DNA of 64,000 bases. Origin: Pneumocystis sp. 'macacae'. Lineage: Eukaryota > Ascomycota > Pneumocystomycetes > Pneumocystales > Pneumocystaceae. Within the stretch, counting starts at the first letter, position 1; each line of letters begins with the position of its first letter. The position numbers were made by a program, and so were the translations under genes. The notes under the pieces were generated by a model. It saw nothing but the letters and a program-made list of their open reading frames with translations, was not told the origin of the DNA and did no database searches. Of this stretch, positions 23,106 to 35,758 are shown piece by piece. The stretch lies in NCBI GenBank assembly GCA_018127085.1, contig CM030731.1, forward strand, positions 372,001 to 436,000. Direction: 5' to 3'.

Positions 23106-24501
23106 CAATAAACATAGATCCGTCATGTACTCACAGAACGCGATATTCTTACTAATTCAACATCTCCTTGGCTTGTTAGCCTTCTTTATGCCTTCCAAGA
23201 CCCTGATTATTTATTTTTTGCTATGGTAAACATATGATTAAAATAATGAATAAACTAAGAATTTAGGAATATGTTCCAGGTGGAGATTTTCGTTCTCTTT
23301 TGTGCAACAGTGGTGTTTTGCGTGATGAACATGCAAAATTCTATTTATCCGAAATGTTTATGTCAGTAGATGCTCTTCATCGTCTTGGATATATTCATAG
23401 AGACTTAAAACCAGAAGTAAAATAGCTATATTGCAATACTTACTATTAATTAACTGTAGAACTTCCTCATTGATTCTAAAGGTCATATAAAACTTACAGA
23501 TTTTGGACTTGCATCTGGAATAATTAATTCTCAAAAAATAGAGTCTTTAAGACTAAAGGTAAATATTTTGTATATAATTTTAAGTAGAACTCATAATTAT
23601 TAGCTTGACCAGATAAAAAACCTAGAAGTTCCTATAAGATCTGCAATTGAACGTCGAGATATTCATAAAACTTTAAAAATGCAGGAATTGAATTATGTAA
23701 ATAATTTTTTTAAAAAATTTTTAAATTATAAAACAATTTAGGCCAATTCAATTGTTGGATCACCCGATTATATGGCTCCAGAGATTCTTAACGGTCATGA
23801 TTACGATTTTACAGTGGATTATTGGTCTCTTGGTTGCATCCTTTTTGAATGTTTAACAGGTTATCCTCCGTTTTCAGGAAAAGATGTGAATGAAACATGG
23901 TCTAATTTAAAAAACTGGAAATATACATTAATTAGACCTGTCTACGAGGAAAAAGAGTTCAATATTCAAGACAATACATGGGAAATTATCACAAAGTATG
24001 GAAATATATATAAAAACAATTTTCTAATGACTATTAGACTCATTACGAGTCCCAGAAGACGATTATCTAGCATTCAAGAAGTTAAAGAGCAAAAATATTT
24101 TAAATATATAGATTGGACAACACTTCGTCAACAAGAAGTATGCAGTTTTGTCTTGTATAATCTAATGCTTATCTATTCTAGGCACCTTTTGTTCCAGATC
24201 TTGATTCAGAATTCGATCATGGCTATTTTGATGACTTTACAAATGAGGACGATATGCTAAAATATAAAGAAGTCTATGAGAAACAATCCTCTGTTGAAGC
24301 TATGGAAGACCGTTATGAAAAGATTCGGCCCTCTGTTTTCGTTGGTTTTACATACAAGTATAACTAAAAAACAACTCAGCTTATCAGCTAATTCTATCTA
24401 ATAGACACCAAAAAGTTGTGGAAAGCAATGGTATACAGGAAGTCCCTAACCCTATTAATAAGCTTCATGATAGAGAAGTGACCTTCAAAACATCGTTTTA
24501 A
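22233..24501 (+). CDS. DBF2: NDR-family mitotic exit/septation kinase (DBF2, S. pombe Sid2)
   Basis: This Ser/Thr kinase acts in the mitotic exit or septation initiation network with a Mob1 cofactor. The N-terminal 150 residues are disordered and precede a Mob-binding type segment ([21 protein letters not shown]). Kinase motifs across several exons: glycine loop [11 protein letters not shown], lysine VALKKMSKK, then the spliced [23 protein letters not shown], catalytic HRDLKPEN, DFGLASG and activation segment [22 protein letters not shown] hydrophobic-motif region DFTNEDDML and FVGFTYK follows, and the end is REVTFKTSF. The extended insert between DFG and APE, containing [10 protein letters not shown], is characteristic of Dbf2/Sid2. 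The intron near 23070-23110 consists largely of TA repeats. Eight or so exons. Confidence 0.92.
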
Positions 24502-24707
24502 ATGTATCATCATTTTTATATAGTTTTTTTGTTATATTTTTACACAATCAATAACATATTTTTATATAACAAAATTATCGTGCATCTTTTTACACAACAT
24601 AATTCCTTTTATACATTTTTCCCTATCATTTTTATCCTTATATAATAACCTAGTTTCTCGAAGAACGATATATCAGATTTTTTAAAGACAAAAACAAACA
24701 CATAGAA

Positions 24708-25313
24708 ATGAACTCTGCTGCAGCAAAAATCAACTGGACGAAACTCCGGTCATGTTACGGGCTAAATGCAACAACAATTTCATCTTTATCTGAATTTCGA
24801 AAACGAAATTCGGACGCCTGGACAAAAGTGCATGCACTTCAAGAACAAACACAAAATATTGATTTTGACCATTATCGCTCTATTTTAAAAAACCATACAG
24901 TATTGAACCAAATAGAAAAAGACATAAAAACATTTAAGCCTCTTAAATGTAATACTGATGCTCAAATTAAAGTAATCGACCTTTTCAAAGCAAAAGCGGT
25001 CAGTCATTTTTTTATAACAATTTATTAATTGACACAGCATCTAGCTTGAAAGTGCAATCAAAACAGCCGATAATGTCAGAAAAGAACTTATATTTCTTCA
25101 AGAAACACTGTCAAATATTCAAAAAGCACGTCCAATCGAAGATTTGACTGTAGAAGATGTATTAACAGCATGCCCTGAAATTGAAAAAAAAGTAGAGAAA
25201 ATGGTAGAAAATGGACAGTGGTCTGTTCCTGGATACAAGGAAGTATTTTTTATTATATTTTTTATCCCTATGTTAATTTATACTAGAAATTTGGAAACTT
25301 AACAATCATGTAA
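24708..25313 (+). CDS. ATP7: ATP synthase peripheral stalk subunit d (ATP7)
   Basis: This is a subunit of the stator stalk of mitochondrial F1Fo ATP synthase. Three exons: the first, from 24708, encodes MNSAAAKINWTKLRSCYGL and SILKNHTVLNQIEKDIKTF; the second continues KAKALESAIKTADNVRKEL and QWSVPGYKE; the last adds KFGNLTIM before the stop at 25313. Start, length (about 175 residues) and the PGYKEKFG ending match fungal Atp7. There is no obvious cleavable presequence, as usual for this subunit. Confidence 0.93.
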
Positions 25314-25868
25314 TTCTCTCAAAAATGCTCCAAACACGTCAACTTGCATCCAAGTAGAAAACATCCAAAGCAGCAGCATGTATATGAAAAATGCATTATA
25401 TATAATACAGATACGCTATCATATATACTCTAACATACATATAATACATATATAACACGCAATTTTTGCTTCACCAATGTTTCTCGGAACAGTAGCACAT
25501 ATATTTAGACTTAAGAGATATGCAATTTAGCCGATAGTGTATCATTTAACTTAATATTTCAATAGATTGAATTGAATTTTACAATGAACCTATATATTCT
25601 TAACCACATACAATCTAATAAGCCAACGCATATACATAGTGTTTGAATAATCCCAATACATTGCAGTGCATTTTTATGTTTTTAATCTTTTTTCCCAAAA
25701 TATAATTTACTATATTTGCATACGGAGAAGTCAACGATAATCAACAACGAATAACAGATAATTTAGAAGCAATTTGCAAGTATTCTAAGAAATTTTTTAA
25801 AATCACTCGAGAACTATTTGAAAATATTTTTAGGAGCTTTTTCGAATTTTTTAAATTTCAATTTAATC
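25314..25868. other. intergenic stretch upstream of REC8
   Basis: AT-rich, with several ATACATATA-like strings. I see no gene. It would include the meiotic promoter of REC8, but no recognisable FLEX or Mei4-type site (GTAAAYA) is convincing by eye. Confidence 0.5.
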
Positions 25869-28261
25869 ATGTTTTATTCACAAGAAATCCTGACGCGCCG
25901 CAAAGGAGGCTTTGGTGTGATCTGGTAGAAACATAAAAATGCATATGTGGAAAGCACAAGAAGCAAAAATATATGAATTTATATTCTATATTTTGTTTTC
26001 AATACACAATTTTTGATGCTTATCTCTTAATACACAATTCTTAATGTTATACATAGCTAACAAACAGCTTACAGGCTTGCAGCAACATTGGGATCTAAGT
26101 CATCATTAAAAAGACTTCAAAAGAAAGAAGTTTTATCAGTAAATGTGCCTAAAGCGTGTGAATATCTATCGGAACCTCCAGAACCACTGGCACTACGACT
26201 TTCAAGTAATTTAATGGTGGGAGTAACGCGTATTTTTGACCAGCAATATAGTTTTTTTTATAGTAAGATATACCATGAAAGCATAGTATGTACGATTCAT
26301 GATATGCTAATGGCAATATAGCGGATGTACAATTGACGCATGCAAAGATTCGCAAAGAGCTTACTGCAATGACGATTGAAAAAACAAATATTGATCTTCC
26401 ACCAGTAAAAATGAGGTATTTTATATATTCATAACGCAGAATGACCGGCATTCTGTGATATATTTTTTACAATCATTATTCTAATTATAATAGATCAGAT
26501 CATTTTACCTTACCTGATGATCCAACGTTTATTCCGGATTTAAATGACCATGGATGGAACAGGTTTATGCCTCTATTGGAAACTTCATTTGATATCGAAA
26601 TGGGACTTCAAGAAGACACATCTAGCTCTTTTAATCTTTCTGAAACACCTATTTCTTTTTCTCAGCGTACACTACCAAGATCTTCTTTTTCTAGTAGCAA
26701 TACAGCATCTAAGCTTGAATTTGCAGGATCCATTTCTCGTTCTGCTATAAGTATTAATAGTTTAATTGAAAAAGACAATGACATTCTAGGCTCTGTTAAT
26801 GGAGAACTATCATTTGATTTTGAATTTAATGCAGATGGAGAAATCAGGAAAATTGATGTTGATCAAGAATATTCAGAGAATTTTATTCAAGAGCATGACA
26901 ATATTTCATCTAAATTTGATTTAGACAAAAGCGAAGAGAATGTAAAACGTGAACATGCTGAAGCTAGAAAGCGAAAAAAATTTAATCATACAGTTTTTTA
27001 CTTTACTTTTTAAAACATCTAATGAATCATAGTTTGGAGAAACCTTAATGGCTTATGAAGAAGTTGACGAAACTGTATTTGATGAATATACTAAACCTGA
27101 GATTCTTAAAACCAAAGAATCTTCCTTTGTTCAAAATAAAACCGATGAAACTAGTTCAGATACCCATGAAAATGATAATCAGCGATCAAAAAAAAGAAAA
27201 ATAGCAAAACTGAAGACAGACATATCTACTGAATTGCCATCAGAAAATCTAATTTCATGGCGTGACAATTATGTTAAAAATATGGAAAAACAATCCATAT
27301 TAAGAATACGAAAACTTCAGGAAAAGGCTGCTATTAATAATGCAGATTTTTTTATCTGGAATTTACTAGGTGAAGCAGTACATCCTACTTTAAAAACTTT
27401 ATTTTTGGTAAACCAGAAAGATCTTGTTAAATACAGAAAAAGACCAAGAGATGACGATTATGAGTTTTCTGAAAATAAAATGAATGCCAATTATATACAA
27501 ATCGGAAGATCTACGGAAATACAATCTAATTTTGAGGAGGTTATATAGTTTTATTTTTTTAAATATAACTTAACATATGTATTAGGATATTGAATTGGGT
27601 CGTCATGTAAATGAAGAACTCGCACGCCGTACATCTTCACTTATGCCATGGAATCAATCTCATATATCTTCACATGCAGGATCAATAGGTCCAGGAATGG
27701 CATCTATTTCTTTTGATACGCCTAAAATGGGAGGTGTTGGCCAAATTCCATCAACAGGAAGAAAAAGTCGATTAACAGCCAGTCCTCTTAGCGATAGATT
27801 AGATGATATCAACATAAATGTGGAAGACGCGATGGAAGATTTTGATATTTTTGGAAGTATGTATACATTACTCTATCTTTTATCATTTTAACCTGTATAG
27901 CTACAAATCCTAACACTCAAATAATATCATATGAAGGTTATCAATCAACCATTATGGAAAAAGAATCTTATAATTTCCTTGAGTATGTTTTCCTTATTAT
28001 GAAGTACTAAACATGAACCAGATATGCACGTGCGCATATTCATCAAAAGGGAAAAGGTCGTACAATTACATTTGAAGAATTAGTTCCAACATTAAATAGC
28101 TCTCGTTCTGTTGCATCTCAAGCTCTTTGCCATATACTGCGTAAGATTAATAAACAATATTAATTACTATCTGACTGCAAGTAATAGTTCTAGCTTCTCG
28201 CAACATTTTAGCTGTTCATCAAATAGAACCTTATCAAGACATATGGATTAGGCTTAGCTAG
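25869..28261 (+). CDS. REC8: meiotic cohesin kleisin REC8
   Basis: Rec8 is the meiosis-specific alpha-kleisin closing the cohesin ring between Psm1 and Psm3. Exon 1 (25869-25924) gives MFYSQEILTRRKGGFGVIW; a 150-nt intron leads to LAATLGSKSSLKRLQKKEVL and PPEPLALRLSSNLMVGVTRI, matching the N-terminal Rad21/Rec8 domain and closely following fission yeast Rec8. The middle is acidic and Ser-rich with TLPDDPTFIPDLNDHGWNRF. The C-terminal winged-helix region, spread over small exons, reads ITFEELVPTLNSSRSVASQAL, LASRNILAVHQIEPYQDIWI and ends RLS. All junctions restore frame. A Rec8 rather than Rad21 identity rests on the N-terminal start and its length of roughly 570 residues. Confidence 0.9.
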
Positions 28262-28559
28262 TCTTGCTATCAACTATTTTTATATCTTAAAATATATATA
28301 GCCATATTTTTAGCTTGCTTGAAGAAACAATTAAAGAAATTTAAAAAAAAATACATATCTAAAACAAACATGCTTTCAATTTTTATTAAAAAATCATCTA
28401 AGTAGATTTATTATATAAAAGAAATAAAAACAGTAATAAATAAGAAACAAAAGTTTTTTTATATTATTATTTAAATTATTTTGCAAACCAACATATTTCA
28501 AAATCCATAATATTGTTCCACTATCGATATCAATTAGTATTCCATCTTTGCCCTTTAAA

Positions 28560-30338
28560 ATGAAAAAAACACTATTTATACGTAGTACATTTCAACATAC
28601 AGCAAATACTATACATATTGCACAAACACGGAAATATTCATCAGAGTTTAAACCAAGCACATTTTTTAAAAAAACATTACCGATTCATTTGGAAACTCAA
28701 GAGTTAAGTAGTCGACATGTTCTTGAAAAAGCACTGAAACCACATAAAACAAATGAAATTCTTATTAAGTGTACACAATCATTATAAATACTCTGTACTA
28801 ACTCTTCAGGCACAGAGTTTGATGCATCGGGTAAGTCAAATAAAGTATGAGCAATACAAAGCACAAATTAAACATAAAGATAAACAGAAAAATTAGGAAA
28901 AAATAGAAATAAACTAAATAAAGTTGAAAAAGAGTCATACGAAATTAAAAAATAAAGAAAAGGTCAACTTTAAAAAGATAAAGATCAGAATTGAGTAAAA
29001 TTTAAACAAAAATTGTACAAAAATTAAAAAAATAAAGAAAACCAAAGACAAATTATATTAGAAAAAAATCAAAAATGCGCAGAGTACTGAAAATCAATAA
29101 AAAGTTAAATATATATTAAATAAATCTTATTAATTTCCACTTACTCTTAGAACTTATTTTTAGTGCTCATATCTAATATTTATACTAATTAACAAAGGTG
29201 GAGTTAAAGTTGTATCAGGCGAATTTAAAAAAGCAGATTTATGCAGTAAAGTAGAAATTAGACGAAATAATTTTAATAGAATTAATATTTATACAGCACG
29301 GATTGCTGCCGAGAGATTTACGGAAAATAGACACAGGAATCCAATCACTGGTGCCTTCAATTTTAGTACGAAAAAGTTCAATTTTAATCAATTTGTTACA
29401 TATTCGTGCACTGCTTAAAGCAGACGCTGTATTATTATTTAATGTATATGGAAGCACAGACACACATACGCAAAGCGTATTTATGTATGATTTAGAAGGG
29501 AAATTGCGGCAAGGAAACAAAGCAATGGGAGGTTTGCCATATGAATTTAGGTATATAGACAGACAAAAAAATAGACTAATGAAAACTAGGGCACTAGAAG
29601 CTATTCTTATTAGTGTTTCTACCGCTTTGGATGCAGAAATGAAATTCCTTAGTTCACTTGTAAAAGAAGTATTATTGCAACTTGAAGAGGATATAAATCG
29701 TGAACGTATAAGAAATCTACTAATTTATTCAAAAAAAGTTTCAGCATTTGCACAAAAGGCTACATTAATACGAAATGCATTAAATGAAATCTTAGATCAA
29801 GGTATAATGTTTTATTATATTGATTTTTTTATCTAACTTATAAAGATGAGGATCTTACAGCGATGTATCTTACAGAAAAACAACAGGGGAAAACACGTCC
29901 TCTTGACCAACATGATGAAATTGAGCTATTGCTTGAATCATATTTAAAACAGACTGACGAAATTGTCCAATCTGTAAATAATCTTGTTTCAAATATTAAA
30001 AACACCGAAGAAATTGTCAATATTGTCCTTGACGCAAACAGAAATTCATTAATGCTGATGGAATTAAAGGTTCTTTTTTCCTTTTAATGCTTATATATTC
30101 TAATCATTAACAAAAGGTATCTATATTAACATTAGCTGTTAGTTCAGGAGCCATTATTTCTGGATTATTAGGTATGAATCTAAAAAATTTTATGGAAAAT
30201 TCATCATACGCATTTGCTGGTCTATCTTCTCTTGTATTTACCATTGCAACTATTATTGGAATTTTTGGTTTAAGAAAAATTAAAAAAATCCAAAGACTTA
30301 CATTATGGGGAAAAAATCATATGTTTGTTAAACGATAA
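28560..30338 (+). CDS. MRS2: mitochondrial Mg2+ channel MRS2/LPE10
   Basis: A CorA-type magnesium channel of the inner mitochondrial membrane. The N-terminus MKKTLFIRSTFQHTANTI is a plausible presequence. Small exons follow: CTEFDASG, then after a 367-nt intron (28831-29197) VKVVSGEFKKADLC and HGLLPRDLRKIDTGIQSLVP. The regulatory domain includes LEAILISVSTALDAEMKFL and LLIYSKKVSAFAQKA; a helix EILDQDEDLTAMYLTEK leads to the pore region. The signature GMN appears in SGLLGMNLKNFMENSS, between two membrane helices. The C-terminus is basic (RLTLWGKNHMFVKR). The true start is the ATG at 28560; the in-frame codon at 28548 is TTG. It converges with RAD1. Confidence 0.93.
28831..29197 (+). other. unusually long intron of MRS2
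   Basis: At 367 nt this is several times longer than neighbouring introns. The junctions GG|GTAAGTC and ACAAAG|GTGG are exact and preserve the codon. The interior is purine-biased (runs of AAATAAAG type). I found no paired C/D snoRNA boxes. Confidence 0.7.
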
Positions 30339-30439
30339 TATTTAAAACTTGCAGCTTCATGTTACTATATTATACAAATACTTAATTATAATATACAAGA
30401 TTTATATAAAAATTATAGTCAAATAATATTATAAGGTAT

Positions 30440-33400
30440 TTAAAAAATAGTTTTATTAAAAAATGAATAGACAGCTTTTCCAGATTCTACACCTATCAAA
30501 TCAATAATTTGTTTTTCTTCAAGATTACTTAAATCACAAATATTTTCAACATTATATATGATATTTTTATAATTTTTTAAAGAAATTTTAGGAATAGACA
30601 AAAGAAAATCCTGAATTATTAGCTTTATTTTTAATTTCAAAACATACATGAGGTCCTTGATTAAAAATTGTCATACTATCTTCACCATCTTTTAAACCTA
30701 ATGATACAGCTTTAATAGGATCAGGCTCACTTTGATTTTTCTATTGTAGATTTAATTAAATTCAAACCCATATGCAATAAGAACCTTTAATTCAACAAAA
30801 ATCCCACAAGTAGTATAAGAACTGGAAGACCAAATAATCTTCAACTTTGGAAATGCTATAGTTAAAAGCACAAGTTTTGATTGAAGATTATTGATATTAA
30901 TATCGCTTGTAATTTCAGTAAAAGGCTATAAAATAATTTCGTTAATATACATATCTATCTATATATAAATTAAAACTCATACCTCTAAAGTAAATGATTT
31001 ATTTTGCTCAAATTCTATAAGAAGTATAGGTGTGGAATAATATTGTTGCATCATCTCACATTGGTTATATAGCCTTCCATTATTTAAAGATTTAATTAAA
31101 TCCATCACCGATTTTCGTTCTACACATAATGAAGGTGATAGAATATAATCGCCAACTGTTAATTGGCATGGAATAATATTTATATGACTGCCATACAATA
31201 ATGAAGGTAATGGATTTCTAAATTCGCGAATATCTACTATTATCTAATTTTATTAGAACAATAAAAATAAATAACAAACTACTTTCGGTAAACTTTCATT
31301 AGCCATATAATTAAAATCCCCAGAAAATTGAATATTTGTATTTTTGAAAAGTACTGAGTTAAAGTATTCATCATTCTGGTTTTCAGTTAATAATACAGCC
31401 ATGTTCTAATATGTTTTAAATCAAGTATAATAAAAACATAAAGTTACCCCCTTTTCCTGAATAAGTTTTGTAAATGAATCTTTTTCTTTCCTTACAGCAG
31501 TCAAATATTTTTGTTCTTCTATAGAATTTCCATAATACATAAAATATACTCGCAAAAGAGAATTCTTATAAACAGAATTATACACCTAAATTATTAAGAA
31601 ATTGGAACCAGACAATGAAAATACTTCAATTCTTCTTATAATAACAGGATCAGGTTCATACAAAATTATAAATTTTGGTTTAAGTTCTTTGAGTGTAATA
31701 TCGTCTATATCACCACTATAGGGTGATACAACTATTAAATCATTTAAAGCTAAAGAACCAAAATAATCATCATAATAATCCAAAAAATAATTGCTACAAT
31801 TTGTCGATTCATTCTGATAAGTAGATAGAGTATTTATACTAAAAATATTATTTAAATTTTATAAAAAAATAATTTTACATTTCACTATGACTAAAATCAT
31901 CTTTCAAAGAAATATAAGTACAATCACCAGATGCACTAGACGCAGTATATGATCCTCCTCGAACACGTCTCCTTTTACTAGCAAATTGACGTGAATGGTG
32001 AGCAATACTAGCTTTATTATTTGAAGCAACTATAAAATTTAAATTTAATTCAAAGATTATATATTAATCACAACCTAAAGATATAGAATCTTCATTATCC
32101 TTATCTAAATCAAATCTCATATTTGAAAAATTTTGCTTCCATGCTAAATATTCTTTAAACTGTGTTCTTAAAAATGAACATTTGGATTCATCAGAATCAC
32201 TATTGGTGTTATTAGGAAGATTATTATTACTAGTAAAATCGTGAAGATATTCTTGAATTTGACGACATGTATACTCATTTTTACACATTATAAGAACAGC
32301 ACAATCATTATTATCTATAAACAAATTAACGTTAAATCAAAGTGAAATACTATCCTACTATGTAATTCTGGATTTAATCTTATTTCAGTTTCTATTTCAT
32401 GCATTATTTCTTTCAAAACATCCCATTTGGGTTGATTTTCTAGGATAGGTAATATAGAACCATATGGTTCATGTAGATATATTTTCTCAGGGGGAACTTT
32501 CTTATAAACACGTTCTTTTGCAAGTTTAAATATTGTATTTGCTGCATCTAGAAGAAGCCATGGTGATTGCTCCCGTTTTTTAATTTCAGGTATAGATGAT
32601 TCGGTTATTAAAATTGTTTCTAAAATTCTATAAAAAGATACACAATCGTAAGACAAAAGATAACTATAACGTTAGAGAAGAAGAGAAAAAGGAAAAATTT
32701 GCTACTGTAATATATGTCTTAATGTTGTTAAATCTGAAAGAAGCTGTTTAGTTTTTTGACTTACAAGGTGCCAATTGGAATCTAATTGACGGCGAATCAT
32801 CACATCAAAACTTTTGTGTAACACATTATCCAAGCTCCAATCCTCAACATCGACTTTTCCAGAATTAGCAGTCTTAAGTCCAGAGATACAAATTTCCATG
32901 CATTCAATTATTGCATACTGGATATCTTTCATTGACTCAGTCATAGATACATCCAATTCTACAACATTAACTTTTTTAGACTCCAAAGATTCAGCAACCA
33001 AAACGTGAAATCTTTAAACGTAAGAAGTATACATAAACATATCATACAATACCTTGGCCATAAAAAGCATTTTCTTAAAAAAAAAGTCCTCATTATATTT
33101 GATAACGGTGACAATCCAACATTGAATGCCTCGGGACTATCAGAAAATGCTTTGATATATCCCACTTTATTGTTTTTGCGAAATATTCTTAAAATAAATG
33201 CTTCTAAAGAAGTTTCGATTGTTCTATTCATATAAACAAATAAACAATCAGTTTAAAACTCACTTTTCAGCATTAAGCGCAACAATTCCAGATATCTTAA
33301 CTGGGTCAATAGTGCCAGTCAATAGATCAACTACTAAAATTCTAGATGTAACACTAAAAATACCTCCACTATTATATATTGCTTGACTAATTTCATTTTA

Positions 33401-33749
33401 TACTTTTCCCCACAAAAAATTTTACCAACCGCTTATGAGAATTCCCGCTTTCATTATTAATAATCTTGAATTCCTCTCTCGGAACTTCATTGTCCAAAGC
33501 ACCCAATTCATCAACCATTTCTTTCAATAACTCTTCTTGCCTTGGACTTGCACCAATTACTAAGGTCAAACATCCGGGAAGATTGTAGGAATGAAGTAAA
33601 TTTGCAACAATATTTAATAAACCAAGACCTTTTGCAAGTACAACAAGACCATTTTCATTATATATTTCATGAACTAAGATTTGTTGATAACTCAAAAACA
33701 GAGAAAGGCGTGAATACAATCTTTTCGAATCATATAAACTTTCTTCCAT
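30440..33749 (-). CDS. RAD1: structure-specific endonuclease subunit XPF (RAD1; S. pombe Rad16)
   Basis: XPF with ERCC1/Rad10 cuts the 5' side in nucleotide excision repair and flap removal. The start at 33749 gives [20 protein letters not shown], then the helicase-like part [54 protein letters not shown] and [15 protein letters not shown]. The middle has [20 protein letters not shown] and RLNPELHS. The nuclease domain has [36 protein letters not shown] (the ERKxxxD motif) and [18 protein letters not shown]. Tandem HhH motifs near the end read [27 protein letters not shown] and [10 protein letters not shown]. About ten or more exons with introns of 40-60 nt. No catalytic residue appears lost. 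Confidence 0.93.
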
Positions 33750-34476
33750 TTTATCTCAATGCATATTTTTTTATAAAATCTTTATGTTTTTAAATGATAA
33801 CATATATTCAATTTTCCTTTAAAAATAACTAAAATTTCATTATAAAAATGAAATATATTGTCATTTACATACAGATTCTTAGACATTAAATTACAATATT
33901 CGTATTATTATTTCAGATTATAGTTAACCAATTTATTCATCCAAAATAAATAGTACATGTCATTATATATACATCTATCACGATTTTTTATTTTTTAAAA
34001 AAAAACAAGATACATGATACTCTGCATCTTTTAAATTTAGAAAAACATATCTCTCATAATGCATTAACCTAATATTATCATATATTCATTCTTTTATTTC
34101 TAATATTAATATATAAATATCGCATTTTTAATGCACACATACATCCATAAAATAAACCCACGCATATTTAACCTTTTAACTTTAAAATGCACTGAGCCAT
34201 TTAATATACATTTTCAAACGCAGAAAATTAGCATCATAATTCTATATACGTTTAACTTTATTTGAAATAACTGAACCAACTGTTCAGTTCTTCTGAACTA
34301 CAATAGTTAGTATTTATTTATTTTATTCAATACTATTTGGTATATATTAATTTGGTTAGAAAAATATTATTTTAATCCTCAAATTAATACAAGTAATTAG
34401 TTTTTTGATCTTTATTTAAATATTCTATCTAATTAGTATCTATTTTTACTTTTATTGGAATCTATTATTAAAAAAT
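33750..34476. other. divergent promoter region between RAD1 and the copper transporter
   Basis: AT-rich with no open frame. Copper-responsive genes in yeasts carry Mac1/Cuf1-type sites (TTTGCTC or GCTGA-type); I could not find a convincing pair here by eye. Confidence 0.5.
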
Positions 34477-35037
34477 ATGTCGAACCAAAACCACCAAACT
34501 GATTATCAAAACATGAATTCTACAATACATTCAAATAATCATGATCATGTATCAGCGAATATGCCTATGACGTTTCATTGTTTAAAAAATACAACACTGT
34601 TTGTAAAGGGATGGGTTCCTAATAATAAATTACAATACTGGTTAACAATTATTTTTATCATTTTTCTTGGCATTGTTTATAGAATGCTTTCAACATATAA
34701 ATTATATTGGGAATATAAACAACGAGCTATCTATCTTAGTCAACTGAAAAATTCAAATATATGTTGTTCTGTTTCTGTAGAACCAACAATACGACATTCA
34801 AGGTTTAAGCTCGATAGAAAATCAATTAAGAATGTTTTGCCTCCATTCGAATATAAGACTAGTTTTTTTAGAGGGTTTCTACAACTTTTGATATGCTTTT
34901 TTTCATATCTCTTGATGATTATTATAATGACAATGAATATTGGATACTTTACCGCAACATTAATTGGAATCTTTATTGGAGAAGTTATCTTGTCACAATA
35001 CAATTATTGTTATATTAATTCCTGCGATATGTGTTAA
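34477..35037 (+). CDS. CTR-family high-affinity copper transporter
   Basis: A trimeric membrane transporter importing Cu(I). Single exon of 186 residues. The N-terminal tail is rich in Asn, His and Met (NHDHVSANMPMTFHC), fitting copper capture. Membrane segments: LTIIFIIFLGIVYRML (TM1), FLQLLICFFSYLLMIIIMTM (TM2) and TATLIGIFIGEVILS (TM3). The CTR signature Met-x3-Met sits at the end of TM2 (IIIMTMNIGY region) and a GxxxG (GIFIG) in TM3. The C-terminus ends CYINSCDMC, with the Cys-rich ending seen in many CTR proteins. The absence of introns is unusual in this neighbourhood. Whether it is plasma membrane (Ctr1/4-like) or vacuolar (Ctr6-like) is not decided. Confidence 0.88.
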   Translation: MSNQNHQTDYQNMNSTIHSNNHDHVSANMPMTFHCLKNTTLFVKGWVPNNKLQYWLTIIFIIFLGIVYRMLSTYKLYWEYKQRAIYLSQLKNSNICCSVSVEPTIRHSRFKLDRKSIKNVLPPFEYKTSFFRGFLQLLICFFSYLLMIIIMTMNIGYFTATLIGIFIGEVILSQYNYCYINSCDMC

Positions 35038-35758
35038 TATTAATTACTTATTGTATTGATTTAAGTACATCTATATACACCATATTTTATAGTTTTATAT
35101 TCTCATTATATTTTCGTATTTGGATGAGTCAACTAACTAAACAATTTGTACAAAAATCATTAATATGTGAACATTTGTTTATATATATGTAAACTTTTTA
35201 TTTTTGGTTAATTTGTCATTAAACCAACATTTGGCATTTTATTAATTTTATCTAAATAAATATATAAATTGGACTATTTCATATATATATATATTATATA
35301 CATTTAAAAGTTATTTATAATGTCCTAAATATTAGATTTTTTATCATAACTATTTTTTAAGATATCAAAGCATTAAACATAAACATATTTTATTAACTTA
35401 AACATTTCAATAAAACATATGCACAAAAGTGAATCGGCCATTTATTTAAACAATAATCTATATTTACATCTATACTTAATATAAAATCAATATAAAATTG
35501 CTAAACACAAGAGAAGAGTAATTAAGCCTTATACATTTACTAAATCAATTTCAGCTCAAATTAAATCAAAAAACGCAAATATTTAAATCTATAATTTGTG
35601 TTAAATATACTCATTTATTTAAAATTATAAATATAAAGTTTTTTCATATATTTAATAATAATTAAAATGCTTATCTCTCTAAATCATAGGATTTTTAATA
35701 TAATGAAGCTAATTATTATATATACAATAATGTATATATATCTGAATGCAAAATTATT
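35038..35758. other. AT-rich intergenic stretch between convergent genes
   Basis: A TA run lies near 35282-35298. No gene or RNA is visible. Confidence 0.55.
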
